NCBI RefSeq assembly: GCF_036785885.1
Contig: NC_092312.1
Span: forward strand, 20,726,001-20,790,000
Direction of reading: 5' to 3'
DNA from: Coffea arabica
Lineage: Eukaryota > Streptophyta > Magnoliopsida > Gentianales > Rubiaceae
Length of the DNA: 64,000 nucleotides
Below, piece by piece: positions 28,351-38,453 of the stretch. The number at the start of each line of letters is the position of its first letter. Within the stretch, counting starts at the first letter, position 1. Below the pieces are notes generated by a model. The model did not search any database. It saw nothing but the letters and a program-made list of their open reading frames with translations, and was not told the origin of the DNA. Both the position numbers and the translations under genes were made by a program.

Positions 28351-28592
28351 TATTAGGGATAATGTATATCTCTGTAACAGAGTTAATGTATATCTCTGTA
28401 ACAGAGTTGGTTATCAGTTTGAATTGGTAAAGAGATATCTAGCTGATTAGGTGTTATCCTTAGCTATACTTGTATTCAAATAGGATCAGTAGCTATCGGT
28501 AGCGATATCCACGGTTTGGGCTGTATGTATATATATCCTTGACGAATGCGTAAGAAACAGGAATGAAAACTTCTTCCGCTGAAACCTTTTCA
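28351..28592 (+). repeat. 3' LTR of the copia element
   Basis: This copy is identical to the 5' LTR over 242 bases, including the tandem 24-bp unit and the TA...CA ends. It is followed by the target copy ATGTT and then kinase coding sequence. Confidence 0.95.
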
Positions 28593-28801
28593 ATGTTCAC
28601 TTCATTTTCGAGTTTCGAATTGTCTCGAAGCTTTTGAAGGCCTAGTGATTGCTTCTTTACGGCCACAAGCTGATCATGTTCGCAACCATTTCTCTTCAGA
28701 ATGCCTCTGTAAACATGGCCATGGCTCCCTTTACCGACAAGTCGCGATTGAGAGAAGTTTTCAGTTGCTTGAACAAGTTCTTCATACTTGAATTCATGCA
28801 T

Positions 28802-30174
28802 TTTTTGGCTCCGTCTTGACCGAAAGCACTCTGCTCCCGCTATATACAAGAGTATGCAACAAATTAAAAGGGCATATGTATATGAAGCCCGTGGCTTGAA
28901 AGGTAGATATCAGTGACGCGTTTTCTAGTCGCTGTGGTGTTTTGGTATGAACATGGGAATATATCGTTTTCTTGAATTAGGAAAAGAAGGAATCTTTGAG
29001 GTTAAAGAAAGGATCTAGAATGCAATAAGTAAAGTATATAAAATTAGAAAATTCAAAGTGAAGAGGAAAAGTGGGAGAAGAGAATGAAATTTCTAAAGAA
29101 AAGGTGAAGATGTCCTAGCCAAAAGTTGAAGGTGTCTGACAAGGCATAAACCATGATATGAGAGAAATGCTATATGAGCTGGTTTTCTGGACCCTCCCTC
29201 ACCTTTTCGACTTTTCTTGTACTGGCAAGATTTCAGTAGACATTTGGAGACTAATTGCTATCACACTGCTGTCAAATGTGAAGAACCCTCCTTTTTAATC
29301 CACCAGGCCAAATTTTCAAGCACGTTACTGGCAAGATTCTGAGGATCTTCTTAGTTTCAAACGTTCATACAAATGGGGATCCAAACTAAAAGGCCGGCAG
29401 GAAGGAAATCTCCATCTTTTGCAGCCTCCCTGGCTCGCAACGCTGCAGTGTCATCCTTTACACATTTGGCTGCCAAATCTTACTTTGTCAAACGATAAGC
29501 ATTTAGGAGGCCATTTTACACCATACCAGTTCATAAATCTAGACCAGCACAAGTAACTAAAGAATTATTTAGAAAAAACTTAATTGATTTGTTTACAAGG
29601 CCAACTTAACCCAAGAGTCTGACTTTAAGTTCTCCGAACTGTATCATTCAGTTGCTATGTACATGTGATTGTATCTATGTGCCACTTGGTCTACTGCTCG
29701 CTTGTTAGCCTTCGTTTGCTCCTCAAGCTGGAAAAGGGCAAAGGCAAATGAGGTAACCTCCCTGAAGAATGGAACAACTGAACACCAAGATGGTTAGACG
29801 GAGAGAGAAACAAGAAGCAAGAATTATATAGGCGTCTCCAGCTGCTTCTGATAGTTGGAGGTGTAAACGAATCTAATCAACTTGAACGCCCTAATGTTCA
29901 AATTTGTTTGATTATTTTAACGATTTGAAATTATGTTCAAATTTGGCTTGTTTATTTGCCAAACTGAGATTGAACGGACTCTTTATCGAGTTTGAACGTT
30001 ATTGAACATGAAACGAGATTCAAATTTGACTTAATTAATCGGTGAATCGAGTTTGATGGATGTCTTGACAAATCAAACTCGATTCGAGTATCAAATGGTT
30101 TGATTTATCTAATGCCTTTGACGACGAGATTACATTCGATGCACGACGGGGCGGGGTACAAAAAGTGATGTTAT
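28802..30174. other. Upstream region of the disrupted kinase gene
   Basis: On the minus strand 28910-28802 is open and in frame with the kinase. It encodes a hydrophobic run (YALLICCILLYIAGA) followed by RSRR but has no ATG after an in-frame TGA. Short coding-like stretches at 29385-29770 are listed separately. DNA at about 29870-30120 is rich in TTCAAATTTG and GAGTTTGA words and looks like a decayed repeat. Confidence 0.45.
29385..29770 (-). other. Two short coding-like stretches of unknown identity with a TATA-like box upstream
   Basis: On the minus strand a frame entered after CAG near 29792 runs 40-odd codons to a TGA near 29645. It includes FALFQLEEQTKANKRAVDQV and HRYNHMYIATE. A second frame near 29490-29385 includes DDTAALRAREAAKDGDFLP. 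Both look amphipathic and protein-like. A CCTATATAATTC box lies upstream at about 29822-29833 and a pyrimidine patch follows it. I do not recognise the family. They could be leader exons or short upstream frames of the kinase transcript, a small gene, or a gene fragment. Confidence 0.3.
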
Positions 30175-30191
30175 AAAGATAGCTATGGTTT

Positions 30192-30379
30192 GCCCCCGAC
30201 GGATTGCTTGGGTGGTCGTGTAACTCTCGTTAGGGTGAGACGGCATGGGTTCGATTCCGAACTCAGCAACCTAGCGTAATTTTCTGAGGATCGGTGGGGC
30301 CCGCTCTCCTCGGGGTTGGAGGACTAGTCGGGTGTAGACTCGAATAACCCAACTGAAAAAAAAAAAAAAAAAAAAAAAA
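30192..30379 (+). mobile_element. tRNA-derived SINE with 15-bp target duplication
   Basis: The body starts GCCCCCGACGGATTGCTTGG (A-box region) and has the B box GGTTCGATTCC at about 30247. It ends in a run of 24 A from 30356. AGATAGCTATGGTTT occurs directly before the body (30177-30191) and again after the A-run (30379-30393), a perfect target duplication. This shows LINE-type retrotransposition. The clean tail and duplication suggest a fairly recent insertion. Confidence 0.92.
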
Positions 30380-31050
30380 GATAGCTATGGTTTATAGGTC
30401 CTCGGTTAAATGGATGCTTTGATGTTGAATCGCTTGCAGCTTTAGCGTAAGAAGATTTTGACCATCTGCATTCGGGTTATGAGGAATTACTGTATGACTT
30501 ATTAGGATTGGACCGAGTTTAGCTCGTCCCAAGATCGTCTCCATTGAACCTGGACATTACAATTTGGGGCAAGGCTAGGCCCAGCTTATCCCTTTACTGG
30601 ATATAACTGCGTCCTACCCTGAGTTGCTGGAACATTCAAGCCAAGCTCAGGTTTGACAACCCAATTGAGGTTGGGTTGAGTTGCCCGTATATAGCATTTG
30701 ACGTAACCTCAAGCATTAAGGCCCGAATCAGATTGAAGATTATTCAGTTTTTTTTTCCTTTTCTTTTGCATTTCCCTCTCAAGGCGGGAAAGGGGTCCTA
30801 CTCATACTCATTGGTGCTGGCTGCTGATGCCTAACAGCCGTTTGGCTCAAATTTTACTATCACTCACATTATGAGCACGATAAATTAGAAAACCGTAATG
30901 AGTTTGATGACAACTCATAAAATAATTAGTAACTTTCAGCAATGAATTTTAGTAATTAAAAAAAAAACAACCGATAAGTAATAGCCTACTTAGTTTAGTA
31001 ATGAGTTTGATAAAAATTCATAAATTATTTAGTAACTTTACTGTGAAGGG

Positions 31051-31251
31051 TGCCTTCACGGGTAGTTCAGTGGTAAGCGAACTCTTAGAACTCATTTGGT
31101 GATGATTTCGAATCTTACTCTGAATTTGAACCCTCGTAACTCGCTTGGGGATGCGTCGTGTGAGACCGCGGCGTATTTCTCTGATTTGGTGTGTCAGAAT
31201 GGATCTAAAGTGAGTCGAATCAGGACATGTTCCGGGTTACTAAAAAAAACC
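31051..31251 (+). mobile_element. Second SINE, different family, 15-bp target duplication
   Basis: The body has CGGGTAGTTCAGTGGTAAG near its start (A-box-like) and GATTTCGAATCTT (B-box-like) at about 31105, and ends in TTACTAAAAAAAACC. CTTTACTGTGAAGGG at 31036-31050 recurs as CTTTACAGTGAAGGG at 31252-31266, matching 14 of 15 bases. The body is about 200 bp and differs from the SINE at 30192. Confidence 0.8.
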
Positions 31252-31398
31252 CTTTACAGTGAAGGGAGGGCAACCATTTTCTTCCTTGCCCAAAAATGGG
31301 TTTTTTCTTGGCCGAATAATGGTTGAGACTATAATAAGAGTCACTCTCACTCGATGAACATGGACTTCTCCTTTGATTTTTAAAATCGTAGGGATATC

Positions 31399-31524
31399 TC
31401 TTCAAGTGCAAAAGAAATTGATAATCAGTTCAAGGAAATCTAAAGAAACTATGTGTAAGAGTCTTCAAGTGCAAAAGAAATTGATAATCAGTTCAAGGGA
31501 GTCTAAAGAAACTATGTATAAGAG
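31399..31524. repeat. 63-bp tandem duplication
   Basis: TCTTCAAGTGCAAAAGAAAT begins at 31399 and at 31462. The two 63-bp units end AAGAG and differ at three positions (GGAAAT against GGGAGT, and GTGTAAG against GTATAAG). It is non-coding. Confidence 0.9.
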
Positions 31525-32890
31525 AGGCTAATAGATATAAAAACCTACTAGACAAAATGGGTGCTCCGGTATAAAGCAAAAAATAAAATAAATGGGTAAA
31601 AGACAAAGTTGAAGAATTGGGACAAGCAAAATTGGTAAAACTAGAAATACAAGACATGATGTCTCCGCAATTATCAATTCAATTATTTTAATGAAGTCAG
31701 TGCACGTAACATTCAAGCACTAAGGGAAGTCAGCATAATGCGACAATCAAGGCCACGAAGAATTAGATTGATTTTAACAGTTTCTTTTTTTTTTTTTTTT
31801 TGGAGCAGATTGATTTAAGAGTTGATAATTAGATCCAATTTTTCTTCATGTTTAGATACGTAACCATGCATGTTTATTGTTTAGCACAAAACTGAGCATC
31901 GAAATTGAAACCGCAAATCACCTTGTTTGTCGTCACGCATTAAATTGGATCCCAGGGGCCACGGGTCTCTTCTCCTGCTTCCACTCCTCCACGGCCCCAT
32001 GTGATAGAATGGACTTCGGTTTGGCCCTCTTAAGTTGACCAAATTGTAGATTCAACCCCTGAAAGTGAATAAGTCCCAATCAAATCGCCCAAATTGAAAT
32101 TTTTGTTTCAAATGAGAACTTCCATCAACTCTTGTTTATTGTTTAATTAATAACTTTGACCAAAATTTTAAGTTGCAAGCTGAAACCCTACTGATGTTAA
32201 ACCACCTTGAAGCAATTGACCTATCAAATAAATGAGCTAAGGATAAATATAAAATATCGCTCCTCTAATCTTGAAAAGGTTTCACTGCTATATTATTAAA
32301 TTTTTCAAGTTTTCATTTTTAGCCCATTTGAGCTGACAGTCAATTGCTTTATTTAAAGTTCATTAAAAAAAAATTTGTAGAATTTTGTTATAGAACTCAA
32401 GTTTGGTCAAAAATTAAATAACCAACAAAATTGTTAAAATTTCTTATATATTTCAGATCAATTGGTATCAGTCGAATTCCAGATCTAATATATTAATATT
32501 TCTAGTGCATATTTGTCCTAAGCAGTGATACAAATCAAATCGTACCGGACGATTTTCAGCAATTGAACGATGAAATTTTCTTTTTACCAAAAGAAATAAA
32601 ATTGTCAGTTATAGCCTGGAAGTCGTGAACCACCATTAAACACGTTGGAGGCCCTCCCAAGCCCTGAGGAGAGGGTTGGGGGGGGTGGGGGTGCGGGGTT
32701 CAGGTCAGATCAGATCAGATCAGAGATTGGGTCTTTAACCGCCGTAAATGCAGCATATGATTAGCTAGCTTCTGGGCCTGGACGTTTGGGGTGGGGACAG
32801 GCCCTTTGATGTTGATAACGACGCAACCAACTTTCTGATCCAATGTGGATCGTGAATGAATGCACTAAAACTAAGGACTACTAGTACTAT
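31525..32890. other. AT-rich spacer without recognisable genes
   Basis: This stretch is AT-rich with short homopolymers, a G-rich patch near 32680-32700 and a (GATCA)n microsatellite at about 32706-32722. I see no gene in it. Confidence 0.5.
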
Positions 32891-32905
32891 GCCTCTTAGG
32901 TCCTT

Positions 32906-33176
32906 TTTTTTTTTTTTTTTTCTTTTTCTAATGGAGTGGGTGTCCAAGTCAATTCTTACGAGATCCGATTAATCTCATTCCGGTCCAAGAGAAGAGGCCT
33001 CATCCCCACGAACACGATAACCACGGAACTCGGACCCTTGCGGACACTGGACACCAGCTCTTAAGGAGGCTTGCTGAAACCAATCGAGCTGCCCATGAGG
33101 GACAGACAATTTGATAGAAGACAAGGATTGAACCCCTGACTTCCCACCACATCAGGAGAGGTGGTGGCCATTGAGC
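32906..33176 (-). mobile_element. SINE on the minus strand with 15-bp target duplication
   Basis: Read on the minus strand it starts GCTCAATGGCCACC, has the B-box-like GGGGTTCAATCC and ends in an A tail (the T run at 32906-32921). GCCTCTTAGGTCCTT flanks it at 32891-32905 and 33177-33191, a perfect duplication. The segment CAATCCTTGTCTTCTATCAA is shared, with changes, by the copy at 54628, so at least two members of this family occur in the window. Confidence 0.88.
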
Positions 33177-33534
33177 GCCTCTTAGGTCCTTAGTCTTCTC
33201 TCTTTTACCTTTGCTTGGACCACGTTTTCATCCCTCCACGCCACGGTCCACAGCAAAAATAGTGTGTAAGCAATGGAAGTATCAAGTATGAAATTGAGTG
33301 AAATAAGCCCTCGTTTCAATGAGTATTTCTTTCCATGGACTTCTTCAAGAAATATATTATTGACAAAATTGTAATTAGTGAGATGATCATACCACTTATG
33401 ATTAATTGTCAGTATGTTACATTCATGGATCAAGCGTTTCAAATCAAAACGATGTATTTTAGAAACTATCCTGCTAAGATCTCAAAAATTCTAACCGTTC
33501 GAAGAGTGAATGGGATCTATCACAAAGTGTATTA

Positions 33535-33863
33535 CTCCCTCCGTCCCACTTTGATAGTCGTGTATTTCTTTTTCATCTGTCCCAAATTGTAGTCCACTTT
33601 CCAATTGAAAAATATAGTTGTATTTTAATTTTTCTAAAATACCCTTATTCAATGTAAGTAGTTGTTACTATAAACCTACCCCATTTAATGAGAGTTGATT
33701 CTTTTTTTATCATCAATTCAAGTTCCCATAAAGTTGTACCATATTTAATGTGAGGGTATTTTAGGAAAATAGCAATCTAAATTTACTTTTCCAACAAAGT
33801 TAACTACTTTTTCTTAAACTGTGTGAAAAAAGAAACAGAACTATCAAAGTGGGACGGAGGGAG
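33535..33863. mobile_element. Stowaway MITE, 329 bp
   Basis: Inverted termini CTCCCTCCGTCCCACTTTGA and its near-exact reverse complement at the right end are the hallmark of Stowaway (Tc1/mariner) MITEs. TA dinucleotides flank it at 33533-33534 and 33864-33865. The interior is AT-rich and non-coding. Confidence 0.95.
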
Positions 33864-34080
33864 TATTTAAGAATTGGTTTCACTTCTTGTTTGTCATATT
33901 GTTTTAGTTTATGGGGCAGAAATGGGGAGAATTATTGATTAGTCAATGGAAGCATAAAGAAATGAGAGGATCAAACATCAAAGCAAGAGTAGGCGTCGAG
34001 GGTAATTTGGAGGGGGTACAAACCAATAACAAACTGAGTGATTTTCTTGAAAAAGAAAGCATTCCATGTGGGGTGAAAGA

Positions 34081-34102
34081 GGGGGGGGGGGGGGGGGGGG
34101 GG
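34081..34102. repeat. Run of 22 G
   Basis: There are 22 consecutive G after GAAAGA, followed by TGGGGAG. It could form G-quadruplexes and its length may be unreliable in the assembly. The open frames crossing it are artefacts. Confidence 0.9.
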
Positions 34103-34403
34103 TGGGGAGTGTTCACCATTTCCGACAGTCCTATGACAGCATTGTTTTGGAGGATGATGCATATGGGTAGTACTAAATAGTAGTGTAATTAAATTTGGTT
34201 AGTTGGAAAATGATAGGAGCTGGCGGAAAGGGCGCTGGAGTGGTCGTTTTCAAGAAACCCTTTCTAATTGGAAAACCAAACAAAGGTGCCACGATACCCG
34301 AACAGTGCTAGCTCCTCTGCTCTCCGCTGTCCCTGCATGAACAGCTGAAACCATGCTACTGAATAAACGGCAAATTGGCAATATTATACCAGACTTGAGA
34401 TTT

Positions 34404-34560
34404 TGGTCCCGTTTGGCGGGTGAATTATTTATTTATTTATTTTAAATTTTACTGTAACTTACTGTAAATATTGTAAAAAATTTTTTTTTTGAAGTGTGTG
34501 AATTTTTGAATTTTTTGAAGTGTATAATTTAAAAACTTTAAAAAGTTTTTTGAGGTTACT
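34404..34560. mobile_element. Left part of a MITE (GTTTGGCGG ends), truncated
   Basis: GGTCCCGTTTGGCGGGTG is followed by TTTTACTGTAACTTACTGTA and AAGTGT.TAATTTAAAAACTTT. The same internal words occur in the element at 35168-35361, which has a matching right end (ACCGCCAAACAAGGCC). Here no right end was found. Confidence 0.55.
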
Positions 34561-35167
34561 ATATTTAGCCATTTGGATAGACCAACGGAATGCCAGCCAT
34601 CAAGATTTTGAGAATTTTAAAGCCTTCTTCTTAGCCCCCTTTTCATTTTGTGTTAAAATTTTTTTTCCCCCGGAATCATCTACTGCCCTCAAATCTCAAG
34701 TGAAAACATCAACTTATTGCTCATATGGAGAAAGTGTCAATTTCAATGACTTTTTTCATCCTGAGTAAATTTACGCAAGTACCAATTAAATCACAGATAT
34801 GTTTTTTTTTCAGGGTCAAGAAAAGTTTTTTGCTCTTTTGCAAGAGGCATTGCTCATTTATGTAACTATTCGTGTTTCTTTTTTCAATTTCAACTTTCAT
34901 GTATTCCGAAACTACGGAATTGCATTTATAAAGACTTAATTGGTCCTATTGAAATTGTATGTCACACAATGACACCATTTGTTGTGTTTTTAAGATTCTC
35001 AAGAGTCAAGACAACAATTAGAGTAAGAGAACATGACGTGGAAGACGAGTAGGGTCAGATTAATTATCACAAGAAGTTATCATGAAAGAGCCTGTTATTA
35101 TTATCTAGAGATGGCAATCTGTCCAAAGTCCTAATGGCTACCTATCCGTTTAGTAAATGAGTTTTTT

Positions 35168-35361
35168 GGGTGTTTGTCTAAAATTTTACTATAGTTTACT
35201 ATAGAAATTTTTAAAAAAAATTTTGAAGTGTGTTTTTTTTAATATTTTGAAATGTATAGTTTAAAAACTTTGAGAAGTTTTTTGTGATTGTTGTAACTAA
35301 AGTTTTTAAAAAACTTGTAGCAGATAACCTTGGCAAAAAACTTAACCGCCAAACAAGGCCA
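35168..35361. mobile_element. MITE related to the fragment at 34404
   Basis: It shares TTTTACTATAGTTTACTATA, GAAATGTATAGTTTAAAAACTT and AAGTTTTTTG with the 34.4-kb fragment. It ends in ACCGCCAAACAAGGCC, the inverted counterpart of GGTCCCGTTTGGCGG. Its left end is decayed (GGGTGTTTGTC). Confidence 0.6.
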
Positions 35362-35762
35362 TATGTTCAAAAGAATTTTGGACAGGATGGGTTTACCAAT
35401 TTTAAGGTTGAGCCTAATATGGGATTAATCCTGTTTACACCCATCAATTAATGAGAATTTTTTGAAAATATCCGGGTACTCATTGGAACCCAAACATCTC
35501 ACTAAAAATTTAATTCTTATCGAAAAAACTCCTTTGTCTAAACAATCTATAAGTCAAAAGTACATCTCTAGAGGTAATTCATCACAATAAGACCAAAAAA
35601 TATACATTGGAAATCAAAGATTAAAAAAAATATGCATAGAAAACAAATAAAAGAAGAATTGAGGAAAAAAGGAATTCAGGAAAATATATATTCATAATAA
35701 GACAAAAAAAGTTAATAAATCAAATATATTAAAAGTTATATATAAAAAAACAACGAGGTTGC

Positions 35763-35990
35763 ATTTGGATTGAAGGATTTGATGAAAGATTTGAAATTCT
35801 CTCAAATTCTTCTAATTGTTTCAATTGTTTAAGAAGTATTTGAATTTGTAAATCTCAAATTATTATAGTGTTTAAACTGTATTTTAATTATTGCTGAATT
35901 ATAAAATCAAATTTCTCTTAAATAATATAAACAATTAAAACGATTTTGGGTGGATTTGAAATCTTTCATCGGATTTCTTAATTAAATGTA
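35763..35990. mobile_element. MITE-like element with about 29-bp imperfect inverted ends
   Basis: GGATTTGATGAAAGATTTGA near 35780 faces ATTTGAAATCTTTCATCGGA near 35955. The ends match at most of 29 positions. The interior is AT-rich. No clear target duplication was seen. Confidence 0.55.
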
Positions 35991-37068
35991 AGGAAGAATT
36001 AAATAAAAAAAAGAATATAGCAAATAGATTTAGGTATTGGACGAGATCAATCTAAACCCATCTCAAAATGATCCCGTCCAAATTAGTTCCAAAATACATA
36101 TGAATAGAGTTTGGTTTAAACCCATATTGCACAACCCCCTATTTCATTCCAAAACAGATCCCGCCCATTTTGCCATTTCTAGTGTTATTGAAGGCAAAAT
36201 GATCGATTTATACACTTTTTGGATAACAAATTATTTACACAAATTTATCTACTTGAATTAGAAACACATTTGTCAAACATTATTTTATTTTATGTACATC
36301 ACATCAAAAAGTATTATAATATTTTTTTAAAAAAATTATCCTAAATAATTTCCTATCTTTTTTTCTCTCAACAAACAAATAATAATCTCCTATACAAATA
36401 CACTAATGTCCCCTATCTTGATTCGGGCAATCTGTTGTTGCTCAAAAAATTGTTTTAAAAATAAGGGAATAGAATAAGAATAAACATATTTTTGAATTGA
36501 AGATGCTCCAAATCCAGACATGCAGTATCATTGCCAGAGGGAAAGATGGGATGCTTCTTTTTATCTTGTCATGGTACTATTTCTTGTTTTATTATTGAAT
36601 AAAATAAGCATATTGGGATCAATGAGGATGAGGATTTGGGTTGGAATTGTGTGGTTATTCAAGATTCATCGTAGTTGATTGATGGCTACGTATTCAATTC
36701 ACTATACAATAATTCACGGAGAATGTGGGTCCAGGTGGAACTACCTGGCGGATTAGTATTATTTGTTAATGACTTTTCTAAACAAGCTACTTGGTTAGAA
36801 TTTAATAATGAAAGTGATATGATTAGGGCCACTGATGAATACTTTTAAAATTTTTTTATTCCACTACAATGAGTGGACAAATTTGTCCTTTTCACACACA
36901 TTTCTATGGTCTATAGTTATCCCTTAAAGTCTTCATTAGATGCAGTCCAAAGAATGTAATGATTTTTTTTTTTTTTTTGATAATCGAAAGAATGTAATGA
37001 TTGCCTCAAAATCATCTCATTTTTATGAGAGATTATTATTATACTTTAACAATTAGGGATTTTGGACA
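35991..37068. other. AT-rich spacer without recognisable genes
   Basis: No gene seen. ATTATCCTAAATAATTTCCT at about 36337 resembles TTATCTCAAATAATCTCCTA at about 45360, so both places may hold remnants of one MITE family ending CTATCCAAACACA. Confidence 0.4.
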
Positions 37069-38453
37069 GGGAAAATCGTTCAAAATATCTTTCGCATTTT
37101 ACAAGATGACTTTTTTCGCCCCTCACTTTTAAAAGTATAATTTTACGTCCCTTATAAATTCATAATGATCAAATTTGGTCCTTACCTAGGTTTTTGACTA
37201 GTTTTTTGTCAGAATCACCACGTGACTTGTATGTGATCATTTTTTAAGGACAAAATTGTCAAATCAAATGTTTACATAATCTGATTCATAGTTCCTAACA
37301 TCTTACAAAATGAATTTTTTCGTCCCTAACATTTTAGAAAATGAATTGTTTCGTTCCTCACATTTCAAAAAATGAATTTTTCCATCCCTCACATTTTTCA
37401 AAATGAATTTTTTCATCTCTCATTGATCATGTGTATGAATAGCTTTTTTTCTATAAACCCACGTATATGTCTATTTGATTTTATCTGAACAGTATGAATA
37501 ACATGTAATTTATCTCTATTGGATTTCATCTAAACATGCTAATCGTAGTTATACACATGCTATTCAATAAATATATATAGGGGTTTAAAACTAATAATTT
37601 TGTTTGAACCCACGTATATATTTATATGATTTCACCATTTGAACCTATTTAATATTTGTGACATTTCTCTTTTGGTAATAATTTATTTATTAAATTGTAT
37701 TATAAGGTCATATAATTAATGAGTTCTAAGCCGAATTTTATAATTGTGCTAACAAATTTCAGTTTAAATATAAAATTTCTACTCGACACTTTTAAAACCA
37801 ACAGTTAAATTACTTGTCTTGTGATTGTTTTAAAATTTGAAAATTCCAATCACTTATTTCTTTTTGTCATACTTTCTTTTGTTTATTTTTCTGTCCAAAT
37901 TTAATTCGATATAAACACTCGATAATATTTAGAATTAAATGTCTTATTTATTTTTAAATTTCGAGTAAAAGAAAATGAATATAAGTGAAAAACTAACAAT
38001 TTTTTTGAACCCATGTATATATCTATTTGATTTTATTTGAGCAGTACGAATAGTATATAATATATCTCTATTTGATTTCACATGCTATTCGTACTGTTCA
38101 GGTGAAATCAAATAGATATATACATGAATTTAAAAAAAATTATTCACACACATGATTAATAAAAAATGAAAAAATTCATTTTGAAAAATGTGAAGGATGA
38201 AAAAATTCATTTTGTGAAATGTAGGGGACGAAAAATTTTATTCTATGAAATGTGAGGAATTATGAATCGAATTATATAAAATTTGATTTGACAATTTTGC
38301 TCTTAAAATATGATCACGTGTAAGGCACATGGTGAATTTCGACAAAAAACTAATCGAAAACTTAAGTATGGACTAAATTTGACTAATGTGAATTTGTAAG
38401 GGACGAAAAAAATTATTTTACAAAATGTGAATGACGTTTTAAACGATTTTTCC
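37069..38453. mobile_element. Foldback/Mutator-type non-autonomous element, 1385 bp, terminal arms of over 400 bp
   Basis: The left end GGGAAAATCGTTCAAAA is the reverse complement, with one or two changes, of the right end TTTTAAACGATTTTTCC. Similarity continues inward for at least 400 bases per arm. It covers CGTCCCT...AAATTCA, TTTTTTGTCAGAATCACC, GACAAAATTGTCAAATCAAA and repeats of CTCACATTT.AAAATGAATTTTTTC. TTTTGGACA at 37060-37068 and TTTTGGATA at 38454-38462 form a 9-bp near-duplication (8 of 9). Long terminal inverted repeats with a 9-bp duplication are characteristic of MULEs. No transposase frame remains. The centre has repeats of a CTATTTGATTT(C/T)A motif. Confidence 0.82.

Larger units (their letters stand above)
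23771..28592 (+). mobile_element. Full-length Ty1/copia LTR retrotransposon, very recent insertion
   Basis: The 4822-bp element is flanked by direct ATGTT copies at 23766-23770 and 28593-28597. The LTRs (23771-24012 and 28351-28592) are identical by eye along all 242 bases. The primer-binding site TGGTATCAGAGC follows the 5' LTR directly and fits the initiator methionine tRNA. A polypurine tract GAGGGGGGG abuts the 3' LTR. One uninterrupted gag-pol frame fills the interior in the copia order protease, integrase, reverse transcriptase, RNase H. It is inserted antisense to the host kinase gene. All parts needed for autonomous movement look present. Whether it is transcribed cannot be read from sequence. 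Confidence 0.97.
22868..28801 (-). pseudogene. Receptor-like cytoplasmic Ser/Thr kinase gene split by a copia element
   Basis: This kinase resembles the At1g28390, At3g51990 and At5g23170 group. The 5' part is 28801-28598 and the 3' part 23765-22868. Together with one ATGTT target copy they make 369 codons without a stop. Seen in order: the glycine loop GKGSHGHVY, the VAVKKQ lysine, ENEVN at the break, LVMEYMPNGTL, VHRDIKSANIL, LADLGLAI (DLG instead of DFG), GTIGYLDPAY, and SKLSTKIDVFSFGVLLLEII. The break falls before the C-helix/beta-4 region, so neither half can be an active kinase. In the present sequence the 5' part runs into the LTR and stops after about 35 foreign codons at 28493. The start at 28801 follows family length. 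An open hydrophobic stretch upstream without an ATG (28802-28910) may belong to an earlier exon. Both halves show no decay. Confidence 0.92.

Noticed and set aside
30192-31251. tRNA genes suggested by GGTTCGATTCC-type B boxes
   Set aside because: No cloverleaf could be drawn, and the segments end in A-rich tails between target duplications, so they are SINEs.
33911-34180. Open frames across the 22-G run
   Set aside because: The frame depends on homopolymer length and encodes mainly glycine or proline.
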